NCBI GenBank assembly: GCA_029858565.1
Contig: JAOUEV010000003.1
Span: forward strand, 80,074 to 144,073
Length of the DNA: 64,000 nt
Source: Nitrospirota bacterium
Lineage (GTDB): Bacteria; Nitrospirota; UBA9217
Reading direction: 5' to 3'
Shown here: piece by piece, positions 52,427-63,544 of the stretch
How the letters are laid out: every line of letters begins with the position of its first letter
Numbering within the stretch: the stretch's first letter is position 1
Made by a program: the position numbers and the translations under genes
Notes under the pieces: model-generated
Told to the model about the DNA's origin: nothing
What the model saw: only the letters and a program-made list of their open reading frames with translations
Database searches by the model: none

Positions 52427-53326
52427 TCAGCAGGCTTTCCTGACTATGTCCGCGAGCGCCTTGATGAAGAAAAGCGATGAGTTCAGCGACTCTGCGCGTT
52501 CGAAAATGAGTCCCAGGGATTCGGCATGTCTGCGGTGCACGATGTCGATGTCGTAGAGCGTCTCCATGTGATCGCAGGTGAAGCCCAGCGGTACTTCGAG
52601 CACGAATTGGCTCTTCTTCTCCGCGGAGATCATTTCGATGATGGTCTCGACCTCCGGCTCGAGCCAGGGCTCGGTCGCCCGGGCTCCCTTGCTCTGCCAG
52701 GCGATATACCAGCGCTGGAGCGCCATGTTCCTGGCGATGCGCTGGGCTGTCTCCTCGATCTGGCTCCGGTAGGGATCTCCGGCCTGAATATAGCGTACCG
52801 GGATGCTGTGGCTGGTGAAAATGATCGCTGCGTGCTTGCGCAATGTTTCGCGATAGCGCTTCAACCCGTGGAAGATCCTATCCTGCCAGGCTTCGATGAA
52901 AAGCGGGTGATTGTGCCAGCTGGGGATGAACTTCTTCGCGACCTTGCCGTCACCCAGGGGTGTAAAGGATTCACGGTACAGGCCGGTGGTCACGACGGTC
53001 TCGTAGGGCGACATCGAAAGGCCGATGACGCTGGTGGCTCCGTTGGTCATGGCCGTGTCGAATGCTTCCGCGATCGAGGGCGATGAATATTGGAATCCCG
53101 GGTAGACCCAGAATCCGCTGCCCAATTCGCGCTGGAGCGCGGCCGCCTGGGCGGCGACGAGCTCGGGAAGCGGCGACCTGCCGCCGATGAGCTTGTAGCG
53201 CTCGGTAATGGCGTCGATGACCGGCTGCGGCGCGGGCTTGCCCATGAAGGCGCTCATGAACGGCCCGATCTCGTTCAGATGCCTCGGTCCTCCGAGGGCT
53301 ATGAGTATGACGGCGGTATGGGACAT
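52427..53326 (-). CDS. hemH: Ferrochelatase
   Basis: 299 aa, slightly short for the family. Conserved His in FTSHSIPVRYIQAGDPY and Glu in PLGFTCDHMETLYDIDI are the metal-insertion residues; the start VILIALGGPRHLNEIGPF is typical. Inserts Fe2+ into the porphyrin (or coproporphyrin III). Follows hemE across a repeat-filled gap. Confidence 0.9.
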   Translation of the reverse strand: MSHTAVILIALGGPRHLNEIGPFMSAFMGKPAPQPVIDAITERYKLIGGRSPLPELVAAQAAALQRELGSGFWVYPGFQYSSPSIAEAFDTAMTNGATSVIGLSMSPYETVVTTGLYRESFTPLGDGKVAKKFIPSWHNHPLFIEAWQDRIFHGLKRYRETLRKHAAIIFTSHSIPVRYIQAGDPYRSQIEETAQRIARNMALQRWYIAWQSKGARATEPWLEPEVETIIEMISAEKKSQFVLEVPLGFTCDHMETLYDIDIVHRRHAESLGLIFERAESLNSSLFFIKALADIVRKAC

Positions 53327-53337
53327 ATAAAGTCAGT

Positions 53338-53405
53338 CGTAAGGGGTAAGCGAGAAGCGCTTGGCGTATGCTCTTAACTCCAGCCCTTTAAACTCTCCAG
53401 CCCTT
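53338..53405. repeat. Degenerate repeat between hemE and hemH
   Basis: GTAAGGGGTAAGCGAGAAGCG on the left and CTTAACTCCAGCCCTTTAAACTCTCCAGCCC on the right are partly complementary. It is a decayed member of the GTAAGG-type families. Confidence 0.45.
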
Positions 53406-53407
53406 CC

Positions 53408-54439
53408 TTATCTTTTGCTGAGTTCGTGCGTCGCGTTGATGAACTCCGCCGCGTTCTCGAGCGGTGTTTGCTGCAGGATGCCATGGCCGAGGTTCATGAT
53501 GTGGCCGTTGCGGTTGCCGGCGCGGTCAAGGATGTCCTTGGTGCGTTTCCTGATGAACTCCTTGGACCCGAAGAGCGAAATGGGGTCGATGTTCCCCTGA
53601 ACGGCCTTGTCCTCGCCCACGCGCTTCCATGCCTCGTCGAGGTTGCAGCGCCAGTCGAGTCCGATCACATCGCCGCCGGCCTCGGATACCATCTCGAGGA
53701 GGTGGGTCGCGCCATGGGCGAAATGGATGAGCGGGACGGTCTTCTTGATTCCGGCGATCACGTTCTTCTGATGGGGAAGAACGAACTCGCGGTAGTCCTG
53801 CGGCCCGAGCGCCCCGACCCAGGAGTCGAAGAGCTGGACCACCTGCACACCCGCGTCGATCTGGGCGTTCATATAGTTGATGATCACTCCGGTCAGATGT
53901 TCCATGAACTTATGCCAGGTCTTGGGTTCGGCGAACATCATGGCCTTGGCATGCTCGTAGTTCCGCGAGCCGCCGCCTTCGATGATATAGCTCGCCAGGG
54001 TAAAGGGGGCGCCTGAGAAGCCAATGAGCGGCACCTTGCCGTTCAGTTCCTTCAGCACGATCTTGATGGCCTGCATAAGGTAGCTGATCTGGGTCGCGGC
54101 ATCGATGGGCTTGAGCTTCTCCACGTCGGCCATCGAACGCACGGGATTGTGGATCACCGGTCCCTCGCCCTTGGCGAACTCAAGACCGATGCCCATGGGT
54201 TCGAGCGGCAGCAGGATATCGGCGAAAATGATCGCTGCATCGATCTCATAACGCCGGACCGGCTGGACCGTGACCTCAGCGGCAAGCTCCGGTGTCTTGC
54301 ACATCTCGAGGAACGTGTGCTTCGCGCGGATCTCGCGGTATTCCGGAAGGTACCGTCCTGCCTGGCGCATCATCCAGACGGGCGTGCAGTCCACAGGCTT
54401 CCTGCGGCAGGCGTTCAAAAATCTATCAGCTCTCGACAT
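53408..54439 (-). CDS. hemE: Uroporphyrinogen decarboxylase
   Basis: 343 aa; decarboxylates uroporphyrinogen III to coproporphyrinogen III. N-terminal signature PVWMMRQAGRYLPEYRE near residues 20-36 and IIFADILLPLEPMG near 70 are present. First gene of the heme cluster hemE-hemH-aminotransferase-hemY. Confidence 0.95.
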   Translation of the reverse strand: MSRADRFLNACRRKPVDCTPVWMMRQAGRYLPEYREIRAKHTFLEMCKTPELAAEVTVQPVRRYEIDAAIIFADILLPLEPMGIGLEFAKGEGPVIHNPVRSMADVEKLKPIDAATQISYLMQAIKIVLKELNGKVPLIGFSGAPFTLASYIIEGGGSRNYEHAKAMMFAEPKTWHKFMEHLTGVIINYMNAQIDAGVQVVQLFDSWVGALGPQDYREFVLPHQKNVIAGIKKTVPLIHFAHGATHLLEMVSEAGGDVIGLDWRCNLDEAWKRVGEDKAVQGNIDPISLFGSKEFIRKRTKDILDRAGNRNGHIMNLGHGILQQTPLENAAEFINATHELSKR

Positions 54440-54499
54440 CCTCTATCTCCCTGAATAAACAAAGTAAATATAGCACAATTATCGGCAATATGAGTTGTT

Positions 54500-54528
54500 A
54501 TAATAGTCTTTTGTACGCGAAAAGACAA
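54500..54528 (-). promoter_or_regulatory. Probable hemE promoter
   Basis: Minus strand TTGTCT (54523-54528), 17-bp spacer, TATTAT (54500-54505), about 60 nt before the hemE start, in an AT-rich leader. A further TATATT box lies nearer the gene. Confidence 0.5.
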
Positions 54529-54546
54529 GGGAATTTTGGCGGGGAG

Positions 54547-55062
54547 CTACAATCTCAGTGCCATCCGGAAATCATCCATCACAAAGCCGTTTCCGATGTC
54601 ATTGGCCACTGCTTCGGCCTTGAAGAATCCGAATCTCTCGTAAGCAGTAATGGCCTTGGTATTGTTCTTGTTCACGAAAAGGTAGATCAGCACGGCCCCC
54701 ATCTTCTGCGCGTCATCTTTTACGCAGCCGAGCATCTGTTGTCCGAGACCTTTGCCATGCAGTTCCGGAAGGAGATAGAGCTTGCTGATCCTGACGGCCT
54801 GCTCTGCCGGTTCGTGCGCATAGGCGATAAATCCGACCGGCCGGTCCTCTTCCTGGGCGATGATATAGCGGTATCCCTGCGCGCCGATCTCCCTGCGAAG
54901 AACGTCGGCTGTGTACATCTTTTCGAGCATGTAATCGATCTGGCTGCGGGAGATGATGCCGGGATAATGGTCGCGCCAGATGCGGGTTGCAAGGTCCCGG
55001 ATGAGCGGGATATCCCGGATGTCAGCAGGTCGAAAGGCGATGGGCGAGCGGTTTCGCATCAT
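54547..55062 (-). CDS. GNAT-family N-acetyltransferase
   Basis: 171 aa. The acetyl-CoA-binding loop is LYLLPELHGKGLGQQML (Q/RxxGxG/A type) near residues 97-113; NKNNTKAITAYERFGFF near 131-147 is the C-terminal GNAT block. Substrate unknown. It lies 6 nt after the ABC permease gene. Confidence 0.85.
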   Translation of the reverse strand: MMRNRSPIAFRPADIRDIPLIRDLATRIWRDHYPGIISRSQIDYMLEKMYTADVLRREIGAQGYRYIIAQEEDRPVGFIAYAHEPAEQAVRISKLYLLPELHGKGLGQQMLGCVKDDAQKMGAVLIYLFVNKNNTKAITAYERFGFFKAEAVANDIGNGFVMDDFRMALRL

Positions 55063-55068
55063 GCCGCC

Positions 55069-55836
55069 TTACTCTTTCTGACGGAAGGACAGGGCGGCCA
55101 GGATGATCATAATGAAGGCAAGGATTGTCACGACAAGAAGGTCGACCGCAAGGGGGAACTCGGGGCCAAGGGGTGGCGCTGAGTTGCGGAGCAGCACATG
55201 CTTGAAGGCGTCAATGCCGTAGGTAAGCGGATTGACATGGGTCAGGTAGCGAAGTGCTGTCGGCAGGGAGGTGACCGGATACATGGCGCCCGACAGGAAC
55301 AGCATGGGCATCACCAGGAAGTTCATAATGATGTTGAACCCGTCAAAAGAGGTCAGGCGCGCCGCGATCAGTATCCCGAGCGAGGTAATGCAGAAGGAAA
55401 CGAGGATCGACACCAGCACGACCTCGATGAACTGCAGGACCGTCAGATGGATCCCGAGAAAGGGGATCAGGACCATGATGATGACGGCCTGGGCAACGGA
55501 GATGAACGTTCCGGAGATGGCCTTGCCGATGACGATCGAGACGCGGGAGATCGGCGCCACGAGCATCTCTTTCATGAACCCGAACTCGCGGTCCCAGACA
55601 ATGGAGATGGAAGAAAAGATCGACGAGAACAAAATGGTCATGCCGATCATGCCGGGAAAGATGAACTGGAGGTAGGAGAACCCCACCTGGGGCCTGATGA
55701 GCGAGTTCATCCCGTTCCCGACAACAAAGAGCCAGAGCACCGGCCGGGCGAGCGTGCCCAGGAGGCGGCTCTTCTCGCGGAAGAACTTTTTGAACTCCCT
55801 GAGGCAGATGACGTAGATGGGCCTGAACTGGATCAT
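55069..55836 (-). CDS. ABC-2 type transporter permease
   Basis: 255 aa with about six membrane helices. The region GFMKEMLVAPISRVSIVIGKAISG is the conserved ABC-2 cytosolic loop, and FLVMPMLFLSGAMYPVTSLP is typical. It forms a DrrAB-like exporter with the ATPase whose gene overlaps by 4 nt. Substrate unknown. Confidence 0.9.
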   Translation of the reverse strand: MIQFRPIYVICLREFKKFFREKSRLLGTLARPVLWLFVVGNGMNSLIRPQVGFSYLQFIFPGMIGMTILFSSIFSSISIVWDREFGFMKEMLVAPISRVSIVIGKAISGTFISVAQAVIIMVLIPFLGIHLTVLQFIEVVLVSILVSFCITSLGILIAARLTSFDGFNIIMNFLVMPMLFLSGAMYPVTSLPTALRYLTHVNPLTYGIDAFKHVLLRNSAPPLGPEFPLAVDLLVVTILAFIMIILAALSFRQKE

Positions 55837-56816
55837 CGCTGGGCCCTCCGGTGGCTGCGTACGAACTCGCGCGTTACCTCCTTGTCGTCGGAGAGCACGT
55901 CGTCACGGATGGTGCGGCCCGTGAGCTTCAGGAACACATCATTCAAGGTCGGCTTCCGGAGGTTCACGGACTTTACCTGGATCGACAGGCTGTGGATAAG
56001 GCGGGGGATGAACTCTTCTCCTTTTTCGGTCTCGATGAAGAGGCCGCCGTTCTCGGCATGACAGAGGATGTCAAAGGTCTTCGCGATCTCGGCGCAGGCC
56101 TTTTCATTGTCTTCGGTCACCAGATGGATCGTGTCGCCATGGACCAGTCGTTTGAGATTTTCCGGCGTGTCCAGGGCGATGATCTTGCCATGGTCCATTA
56201 TGGCGATGCGGTCGCAGTTCTCCGCCTCTTCCATGTAATGGGTGGTCATGAACACAGTGATCTTTTCCTGCTTGCGCAGGGTGGTGATGAAGTCCCAGAT
56301 GGTGTTCCGGGTCTGGGGATCGAGGCCCAGGGTGGGCTCGTCCAGGAACAGGACCCGGGGATAGTGGAGGAGCCCCCGGGCGATCTCAAGCCTCCGCTTC
56401 ATGCCGCCGGAGAAGTTCTTGATGAGGTCGTGCTTCCGATTGGTCAGTTCCACGACCGAGAGCATCTCATCGATGCGCTTTTCGGTCAGCTTCCTGTCGA
56501 GATTATAAAGATAGGCGTGGAACTTGAGGTTCTCATAGGCGGTAAGGCCCGTATCGAGTGTGGTGTCCTGAAAAATGAGGCCGATGGAGGAGCGTACCTC
56601 GTCGGGCCGCTTCACACAGTCATATCCCGCGATGGATGCTTCGCCGCCCGTGGGCAAATGCAGCGTGCAGAGGATGTTGATGGTCGTGGTCTTGCCCGCG
56701 CCGTTCGGACCGAGAAACCCGAAAACCTCGCCCTCGTTCACCGAGAACGATACGCCGTCAACGGCCGTGAGGGTCTTGAATTTCTTGGTCAGGTTGTTGA
56801 CGGAAATAATTGACAT
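55833..56816 (-). CDS. ABC transporter ATPase (DrrA-like)
   Basis: 327 aa. Walker A GPNGAGKTTT near residue 35, signature FSGGMKRRLEIARGL near 138, Walker B VLFLDEPTLGLD near 156, and an H-loop in TTHYMEEAE. The C-terminal DUF4162-like extension fits DrrA/CcmA-type exporters. Confidence 0.93.
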   Translation of the reverse strand: MSIISVNNLTKKFKTLTAVDGVSFSVNEGEVFGFLGPNGAGKTTTINILCTLHLPTGGEASIAGYDCVKRPDEVRSSIGLIFQDTTLDTGLTAYENLKFHAYLYNLDRKLTEKRIDEMLSVVELTNRKHDLIKNFSGGMKRRLEIARGLLHYPRVLFLDEPTLGLDPQTRNTIWDFITTLRKQEKITVFMTTHYMEEAENCDRIAIMDHGKIIALDTPENLKRLVHGDTIHLVTEDNEKACAEIAKTFDILCHAENGGLFIETEKGEEFIPRLIHSLSIQVKSVNLRKPTLNDVFLKLTGRTIRDDVLSDDKEVTREFVRSHRRAQR

Positions 56817-56837
56817 TATTAATTTTGAAAAAAGGTT

Positions 56838-58526
56838 TTACCAGTCGATTTTGTTTTTCGGCACGTACCACTTGTTGAAGTTGTACATGATCCCGAGCGG
56901 CGCGACCGCAATGCCCTTGAACCGCTTGTGCACGATCGGCGTTGCATCGGGCACGTACAGGAACGCGTAAGGCTGCTCGTCCGCCAGGATCTCATGGATC
57001 CGGTAGTAGATCTTTTTTCGTCTTTCGATGTCAAAGGTCCTGCGACCTTCCACCAGTAACCGATCGACTTCCGGATTTTTATAGCCGATGAAATTATATT
57101 CACCTTTTCTGGTCTTGCTGGAGTGCCAGATGTCATACAAGTCAGGATCCCGGCCCATGCTCCAGCCGAGGATGATGGCATCAAAGGTGTGCTTGTCGAT
57201 CTGCTCCAGGAAGGCCTGCCATTCCATGACCCGGATGTTCACTTCGATGCCGACCTTCCGGAGGTTCTGCTGGATGATCTCCGAAGCGCCGATGCGTTCC
57301 TTGTTCCCCTGGTTCGTCAGGATCGTGAACCGGAAAGGCCTGCCGTTCTTTTCCAGCACGCCGTCATTGTTCTCATCCTTCCACCCTGCTTCGGCAAGCA
57401 TGCGTTTCGCCCGCTCCGGATCATAGGGATAGGGCTGGATCTTCGGGTTGTATGCCCAGGATACATGGGAGAACGGTCCGGTGCAGGGCTGACCGATGCC
57501 GAGGAGTACACCTTCGATGATGCTTTTCCGATCTATGGCATAGGCAAGAGCCTGCCGCGTACGGGTTTCCGAAAAGAGCGGACTCGACAGATTGTATGAC
57601 ATATAGGTATAGGCGTTTGCAGGATAACGGAACTTGCGGTAGTTCTCCCTGATGCGTTTAGTCTCGCTTTTTCTCAGATACTGGAGCGGGTTCAGGCCCA
57701 TGAAATCCACTCCGCCCGACAGCAGTTCCTGGAACATGGTTGAAGAATCGGGAATGATCCTGTAGATGTACTGGTCGATTTTCGGTCTTCCTTCGAAGTA
57801 GCGCTCGTTCGCCTCGAGTACGATCTTCTGGCCGGCGACCCATTCCTTGAACCGGTACGGTCCCGTGCCCACGGGCTTGCGGTTGAACTCGTCGGTGTTG
57901 AGGTCCTTGCCCTCCAGAACATGCCTGGGGATCATGCCAATAGCCCAACTTTCAAGGGCCGGCGAAAAAGGTTCTTTGTAGATCACCCGGAATGTGTATC
58001 GGTCCAGTACTTCTGCTTTCGCGACATCCATGTACTGGCTGCTGAAAGGTGTTGCGACCTTGGGGTCCATCAATTTTTGGTAGGTGAAGAGGCAATCTTC
58101 GGCGGTGAACGGGGCGCCGTCGTGCCACTCGACACCCTTACGGAGATGGAAGGTGACGGTCTTGCCGTCAGGAGATATAGTCCACCTCTCGGCGAGGTCG
58201 CCGATTAGCTTGATGTCCTTGTCGTACTTGACGAGCCCGTTGAAGACCTGGTCGTTGATCGTCCCCGACGCACTGTCGGTGGCGATAATGGGGATCAGTC
58301 TTCGTGCGTCGCCGATGGAGCTGACAACAAAGGAATTGGGGTTCCGCTCGGGTTTTTGCACGCATGCGGGGAGAAAGAGCGCGGTAAGAAGAAGCAAAGC
58401 AAGGCCATTGAACCACAGAGGGCGCAGAGGACGGCATAAAGAAACAACAAAAGAAAGGTCCGGTTTTTTGGTTTTCCTCTGCGTCCTCTGCGGTGAAAAC
58501 AGGTTTTGCTCTTGTCTGGTCTTCAT
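56838..58526 (-). CDS. Peptide/nickel-type ABC substrate-binding lipoprotein (SBP_bac_5)
   Basis: 562 aa from ATG 58526. The core is a DppA/OppA-like binding protein (NDQVFNGLVKYD, ERWTISPDGKTVTFHLRKGVEWHDG). The lipobox LFLPAC follows a hydrophobic stretch. The first about 40 residues (KTRQEQNLFSPQRTQRKTKK onward) come from an ACCRCAGAGG-type repeat and the ATG lies against an upstream terminator, so the true start is uncertain; no good alternative was found. No DppBC permease genes are in the window. Confidence 0.8.
   Translation of the reverse strand: MKTRQEQNLFSPQRTQRKTKKPDLSFVVSLCRPLRPLWFNGLALLLLTALFLPACVQKPERNPNSFVVSSIGDARRLIPIIATDSASGTINDQVFNGLVKYDKDIKLIGDLAERWTISPDGKTVTFHLRKGVEWHDGAPFTAEDCLFTYQKLMDPKVATPFSSQYMDVAKAEVLDRYTFRVIYKEPFSPALESWAIGMIPRHVLEGKDLNTDEFNRKPVGTGPYRFKEWVAGQKIVLEANERYFEGRPKIDQYIYRIIPDSSTMFQELLSGGVDFMGLNPLQYLRKSETKRIRENYRKFRYPANAYTYMSYNLSSPLFSETRTRQALAYAIDRKSIIEGVLLGIGQPCTGPFSHVSWAYNPKIQPYPYDPERAKRMLAEAGWKDENNDGVLEKNGRPFRFTILTNQGNKERIGASEIIQQNLRKVGIEVNIRVMEWQAFLEQIDKHTFDAIILGWSMGRDPDLYDIWHSSKTRKGEYNFIGYKNPEVDRLLVEGRRTFDIERRKKIYYRIHEILADEQPYAFLYVPDATPIVHKRFKGIAVAPLGIMYNFNKWYVPKNKIDW
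58408..58502. repeat. Inverted repeat, ACCACAGAGG/CGCAGAGGA family, at the SBP gene 5' end
   Basis: ACCACAGAGGGCGCAGAGGACGG (about 58411-58433) pairs with CCTCTGCGTCCTCTGCGGTG (about 58475-58496), the loop being A/T-rich. It lies within the open reading frame of the binding-protein gene and forms its N-terminal codons. Confidence 0.75.
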
Positions 58527-58530
58527 AATC

Positions 58531-58558
58531 GAAAAAAAAGAGGTAGGCAATGCCTACC
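58531..58558 (-). terminator. Terminator of the DUF1015-gap-pgk-tpiA-secG operon
   Basis: Minus strand GGTAGGCATTGCCTACC stem (58542-58558) followed by eight T (58532-58539). It lies 35 nt after the secG stop. Confidence 0.9.
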
Positions 58559-58593
58559 CCTGATCAACGTCAGCGATTAAAGTCCTCTGCAGC

Positions 58594-58926
58594 TTATTTC
58601 TGAGCAGGCGCTGCCGGCGCTCCGGACGGGGGCGCAAGCGGAACAGCCGGGGCTGACTGCTGGGTCGGCTCGGGTTTCACGCTTTCCATGATCGAGCTTT
58701 TCCTGGCCGAGGTTATTGCCAGGGTGAAGGACGTGATCATGAAGATGATCGCGGCCGATGTGGTGAGCTTTGCAAGGAAACTCTGCGCCCCCCGGGGGCC
58801 GAAGACCGTGTTCGATGCCCCGCCGAAGGCCGCGCCGATGTCAGCGCCTTTGCCTTTCTGCAGAAGCACCATGGTGATCAGAATGGACGAAACGATGACA
58901 TGAAGTGAAACCAGTACATACCGCAT
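58594..58926 (-). CDS. secG: Protein-export translocase subunit SecG
   Basis: 110 aa; two membrane helices (residues 1-21 and about 55-75) around the conserved GADIGAAFGGASNTVFGPRG loop. Ala/Pro-rich cytosolic tail. Part of SecYEG. Last gene of the gap-pgk-tpiA-secG operon, a widespread gene order. Confidence 0.93.
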   Translation of the reverse strand: MRYVLVSLHVIVSSILITMVLLQKGKGADIGAAFGGASNTVFGPRGAQSFLAKLTTSAAIIFMITSFTLAITSARKSSIMESVKPEPTQQSAPAVPLAPPSGAPAAPAQK

Positions 58927-58956
58927 TGCAACTACCTCCTTGGATTGGAACGCTGA

Positions 58957-59040
58957 AGCTGGAAAAGAAGGATTAAGGGACGAAGGAGTATGCAGGATGA
59001 TTTTGCGATCCTTTTGATCCTTGGCCGCTTCCGATCCTTA
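58957..59040. repeat. Degenerate AGGATTA/GATCCTT repeat between tpiA and secG
   Basis: AGAAGGATTAAGGGACGAAGG on the left and TTTTGATCCTTGGCCGCTTCCGATCCTTA on the right are partly complementary. A weak relative of the AGGATTA family. Confidence 0.45.
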
Positions 59041-59058
59041 TGCTGTTTCTTCTTCCGC

Positions 59059-59820
59059 TTATTTGAAATTCACCAGTGCTGCAAAGGACTCCGGTTTCAG
59101 GCTGGCGCCGCCCACGAGCGCGCCATCGATGTCCGGCATGGCCATGAGCTGGGAGACGTTCTCAGGCGTCACGCTTCCTCCGTACTGGATGCGGAGACCT
59201 TCGGCTGTATCCGCGCTGTAGAGCGATTTCACCTTGTTCCGGATGAGGGCGTGGACCTCGTTCGCCTGCTCGGGCGTCGCTGTTTTGCCGGTGCCGATGG
59301 CCCATACCGGTTCGTAGGCGATGACGACCTTCTTCATATCGTCGGGAGAGAGGTCTTTCAGTCCGCCGGTCACCTGGCGGCCGATGATCTCGTTCAACTT
59401 GCCGGCCTCACGCTCCGCAAGGGTTTCGCCCACGCACATGATCGGCAGGAGTCCCTTTTTGAGCGCCTGTTTTACCTTCTTGTTGACACTTTCGTCGGTC
59501 TCGCCAAAATACTGGCGCCGTTCACTGTGCCCGATGATAACATATTTACATCCAGAATCCAACAGCATATCAGCCGATATCTCTCCGGTGAACGCGCCCT
59601 TTTCCTCCCAGTGGAGGTTCTGGGCAGACAGGCCGATGTTCGAGCCCTTGATCGCCTCTGCAACCGCGGAGAGTGACGTGAAGGGCGGGCCGAGCACGAT
59701 GTCGCGGTCCTTGACAGCGGATACAAGCGGGATGAGCTTTGATGCCAGCTCCCGAGCCTGGGTTGCGGTCATGTTCATTTTCCAGTTGCCGGCAAGTATC
59801 GGTCTTCGTTTGGGATGCAT
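59059..59820 (-). CDS. tpiA: Triosephosphate isomerase
   Basis: 253 aa TIM barrel. Lys in GNWKMN (residue 13), His in IGHSERRQ near 97 and catalytic Glu in AYEPVWAIGTG near 168 are present. Starts 3 nt after the pgk stop. Confidence 0.96.
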   Translation of the reverse strand: MHPKRRPILAGNWKMNMTATQARELASKLIPLVSAVKDRDIVLGPPFTSLSAVAEAIKGSNIGLSAQNLHWEEKGAFTGEISADMLLDSGCKYVIIGHSERRQYFGETDESVNKKVKQALKKGLLPIMCVGETLAEREAGKLNEIIGRQVTGGLKDLSPDDMKKVVIAYEPVWAIGTGKTATPEQANEVHALIRNKVKSLYSADTAEGLRIQYGGSVTPENVSQLMAMPDIDGALVGGASLKPESFAALVNFK

Positions 59821-59823
59821 ATT

Positions 59824-61017
59824 CTACTCCTTATCGTCCGTAAGCGCGGCCAGGCCCGGCAGTTCCTTGCCCTCCAAGAGCTCGAGCGACGCGCCGCCGC
59901 CGGTGGAAATGAACGTGATGCTGTCGGACACGCCCGCTTTATGCACGGCTACGTCGGTATCTCCGCCGCCCACGATGGTTGTTGCGTAGGAATCCGCCAC
60001 AGCCCGGGCAATGGCAAAAGTGCCGCGGGAGTAGGCGTCCTTCTCGAACATGCCCATGGGGCCGTTCCAGATGATGGTCTTGGCGTCCTGGATCGCCTCC
60101 GCAAAGAGCCGCACGGTGGCCGGGCCGATGTCGAGGCCCACCCAGCCCTTCGGGATCTCCTGGGAAGTGACGATCTTGGTCTCGGCGCCGTCGTTCATGT
60201 TCTCGGCCACGACAAAGTCCACGGGAAGGTAGAACTTGACGCCCTTCTCGCGGGCGCTGTTCCGGATGCGCATCGCCGTTTCGAGCATGTCATTCTCGAC
60301 GAGGGAGTTGCCGCATTCCTCGCCCCAGGCTTTGTTGAACGTAAAGGCCATGGCGCCGCCGACGATCACCTTGTCCACCTTGTCCTTCAGGTTCTCGATC
60401 ACGCCGATCTTGCCCGAGACCTTGGCCCCGCCGAGGATGGCCACGAAAGGCCGCACCGGATTCGCCACGGCTTTCTGGAGATAGGTGATCTCCTTCTTCA
60501 TCAGGAAGCCGGCCACCGAGAGCATCACGTGTTTGGTGATGCCATGGGTCGAGGCATGGGCACGGTGGGCCGTGCCGAAGGCGTCGTTCACGTACACATC
60601 GGTGAACGCGGCAAGCGCCCTGGAGAAGGCATCGTCGTTCTTTTCCTCTTCAGCGTGGAAGCGCAGGTTCTCCAGAAGCAGCACGTCGCCGGGACGCATG
60701 CCCTGTACCTGGTGCTCCACGTCAGGGCCGATACAATCCTTGGCGAACTGCACCTCCTTGTTCAGGAGACGCGATAAACGGGTCGCAACAGGCGCCAGGC
60801 TGTACTTGGGCGACGGTTTTCCCTTGGGCCGGCCCAGGTGCGAGGCAAGGATGACCTTCGCGCCCGCATCCAGTGCGTAATTGATCGTCGGCAGGGTGGA
60901 GCGGATGCGGGTGTCGTCGCTGATGTTGCCGTTCTCGTCGAAGGGCACGTTGAAATCAGCGCGGATGAAAACCCGTTTGTTCTTGAGATCGATCTTGTCG
61001 ATGGTCTTTTTGCCCAT
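59824..61017 (-). CDS. pgk: Phosphoglycerate kinase
   Basis: 397 aa. N-terminal [24 protein letters not shown] and [18 protein letters not shown] are the substrate-side blocks; [15 protein letters not shown] and [21 protein letters not shown] form the nucleotide side. ATG 61017 is chosen; in-frame starts upstream lie in the repeat. Makes ATP from 1,3-bisphosphoglycerate. Confidence 0.96.
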   Translation of the reverse strand: MGKKTIDKIDLKNKRVFIRADFNVPFDENGNISDDTRIRSTLPTINYALDAGAKVILASHLGRPKGKPSPKYSLAPVATRLSRLLNKEVQFAKDCIGPDVEHQVQGMRPGDVLLLENLRFHAEEEKNDDAFSRALAAFTDVYVNDAFGTAHRAHASTHGITKHVMLSVAGFLMKKEITYLQKAVANPVRPFVAILGGAKVSGKIGVIENLKDKVDKVIVGGAMAFTFNKAWGEECGNSLVENDMLETAMRIRNSAREKGVKFYLPVDFVVAENMNDGAETKIVTSQEIPKGWVGLDIGPATVRLFAEAIQDAKTIIWNGPMGMFEKDAYSRGTFAIARAVADSYATTIVGGGDTDVAVHKAGVSDSITFISTGGGASLELLEGKELPGLAALTDDKE

Positions 61018-61024
61018 GATGAAC

Positions 61025-61112
61025 CTCGGAATAAGCGACAAGTGACAAGCGACAAGTGACAAGCAAGGGCTAGCCTCAAACCACTCGTCACTCGTATCTC
61101 GTCGCTCGTCTC
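61025..61112. repeat. Intergenic inverted repeat, GTGACAAG family (gap-pgk)
   Basis: The left arm GCGACAAGTGACAAGCGACAAGTGACAAG (about 61034-61064) pairs loosely with the right arm CACTCGTCACTCGTATCTCGTCGCTCGTCTC (about 61081-61111). Relative of 10256-10331. It lies between the gap stop and the pgk start. Confidence 0.75.
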
Positions 61113-61116
61113 TGTT

Positions 61117-63467
<2,351 letters not shown>

Positions 63468-63509
63468 GGGTTGAAATCCTTGGAAAAAAGGGGCTTTGCA
63501 AGACTTCAC

Positions 63510-63539
63510 GTTATAGCACAAGCCCTGTTTTCATGTCAA
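63510..63539 (-). promoter_or_regulatory. Promoter of the DUF1015-gap-pgk-tpiA-secG operon
   Basis: Minus strand TTGACA (63534-63539), 18-bp spacer, TATAAC (63510-63515) preceded by TGC as an extended -10. About 43 nt before the DUF1015 start. Confidence 0.75.
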
Positions 63540-63544
63540 CATTT

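Noticed and set aside
58527..58550. Start of the binding-protein gene at 58550
   Set aside because: Those codons are the terminator stem and T-run of the secG operon.
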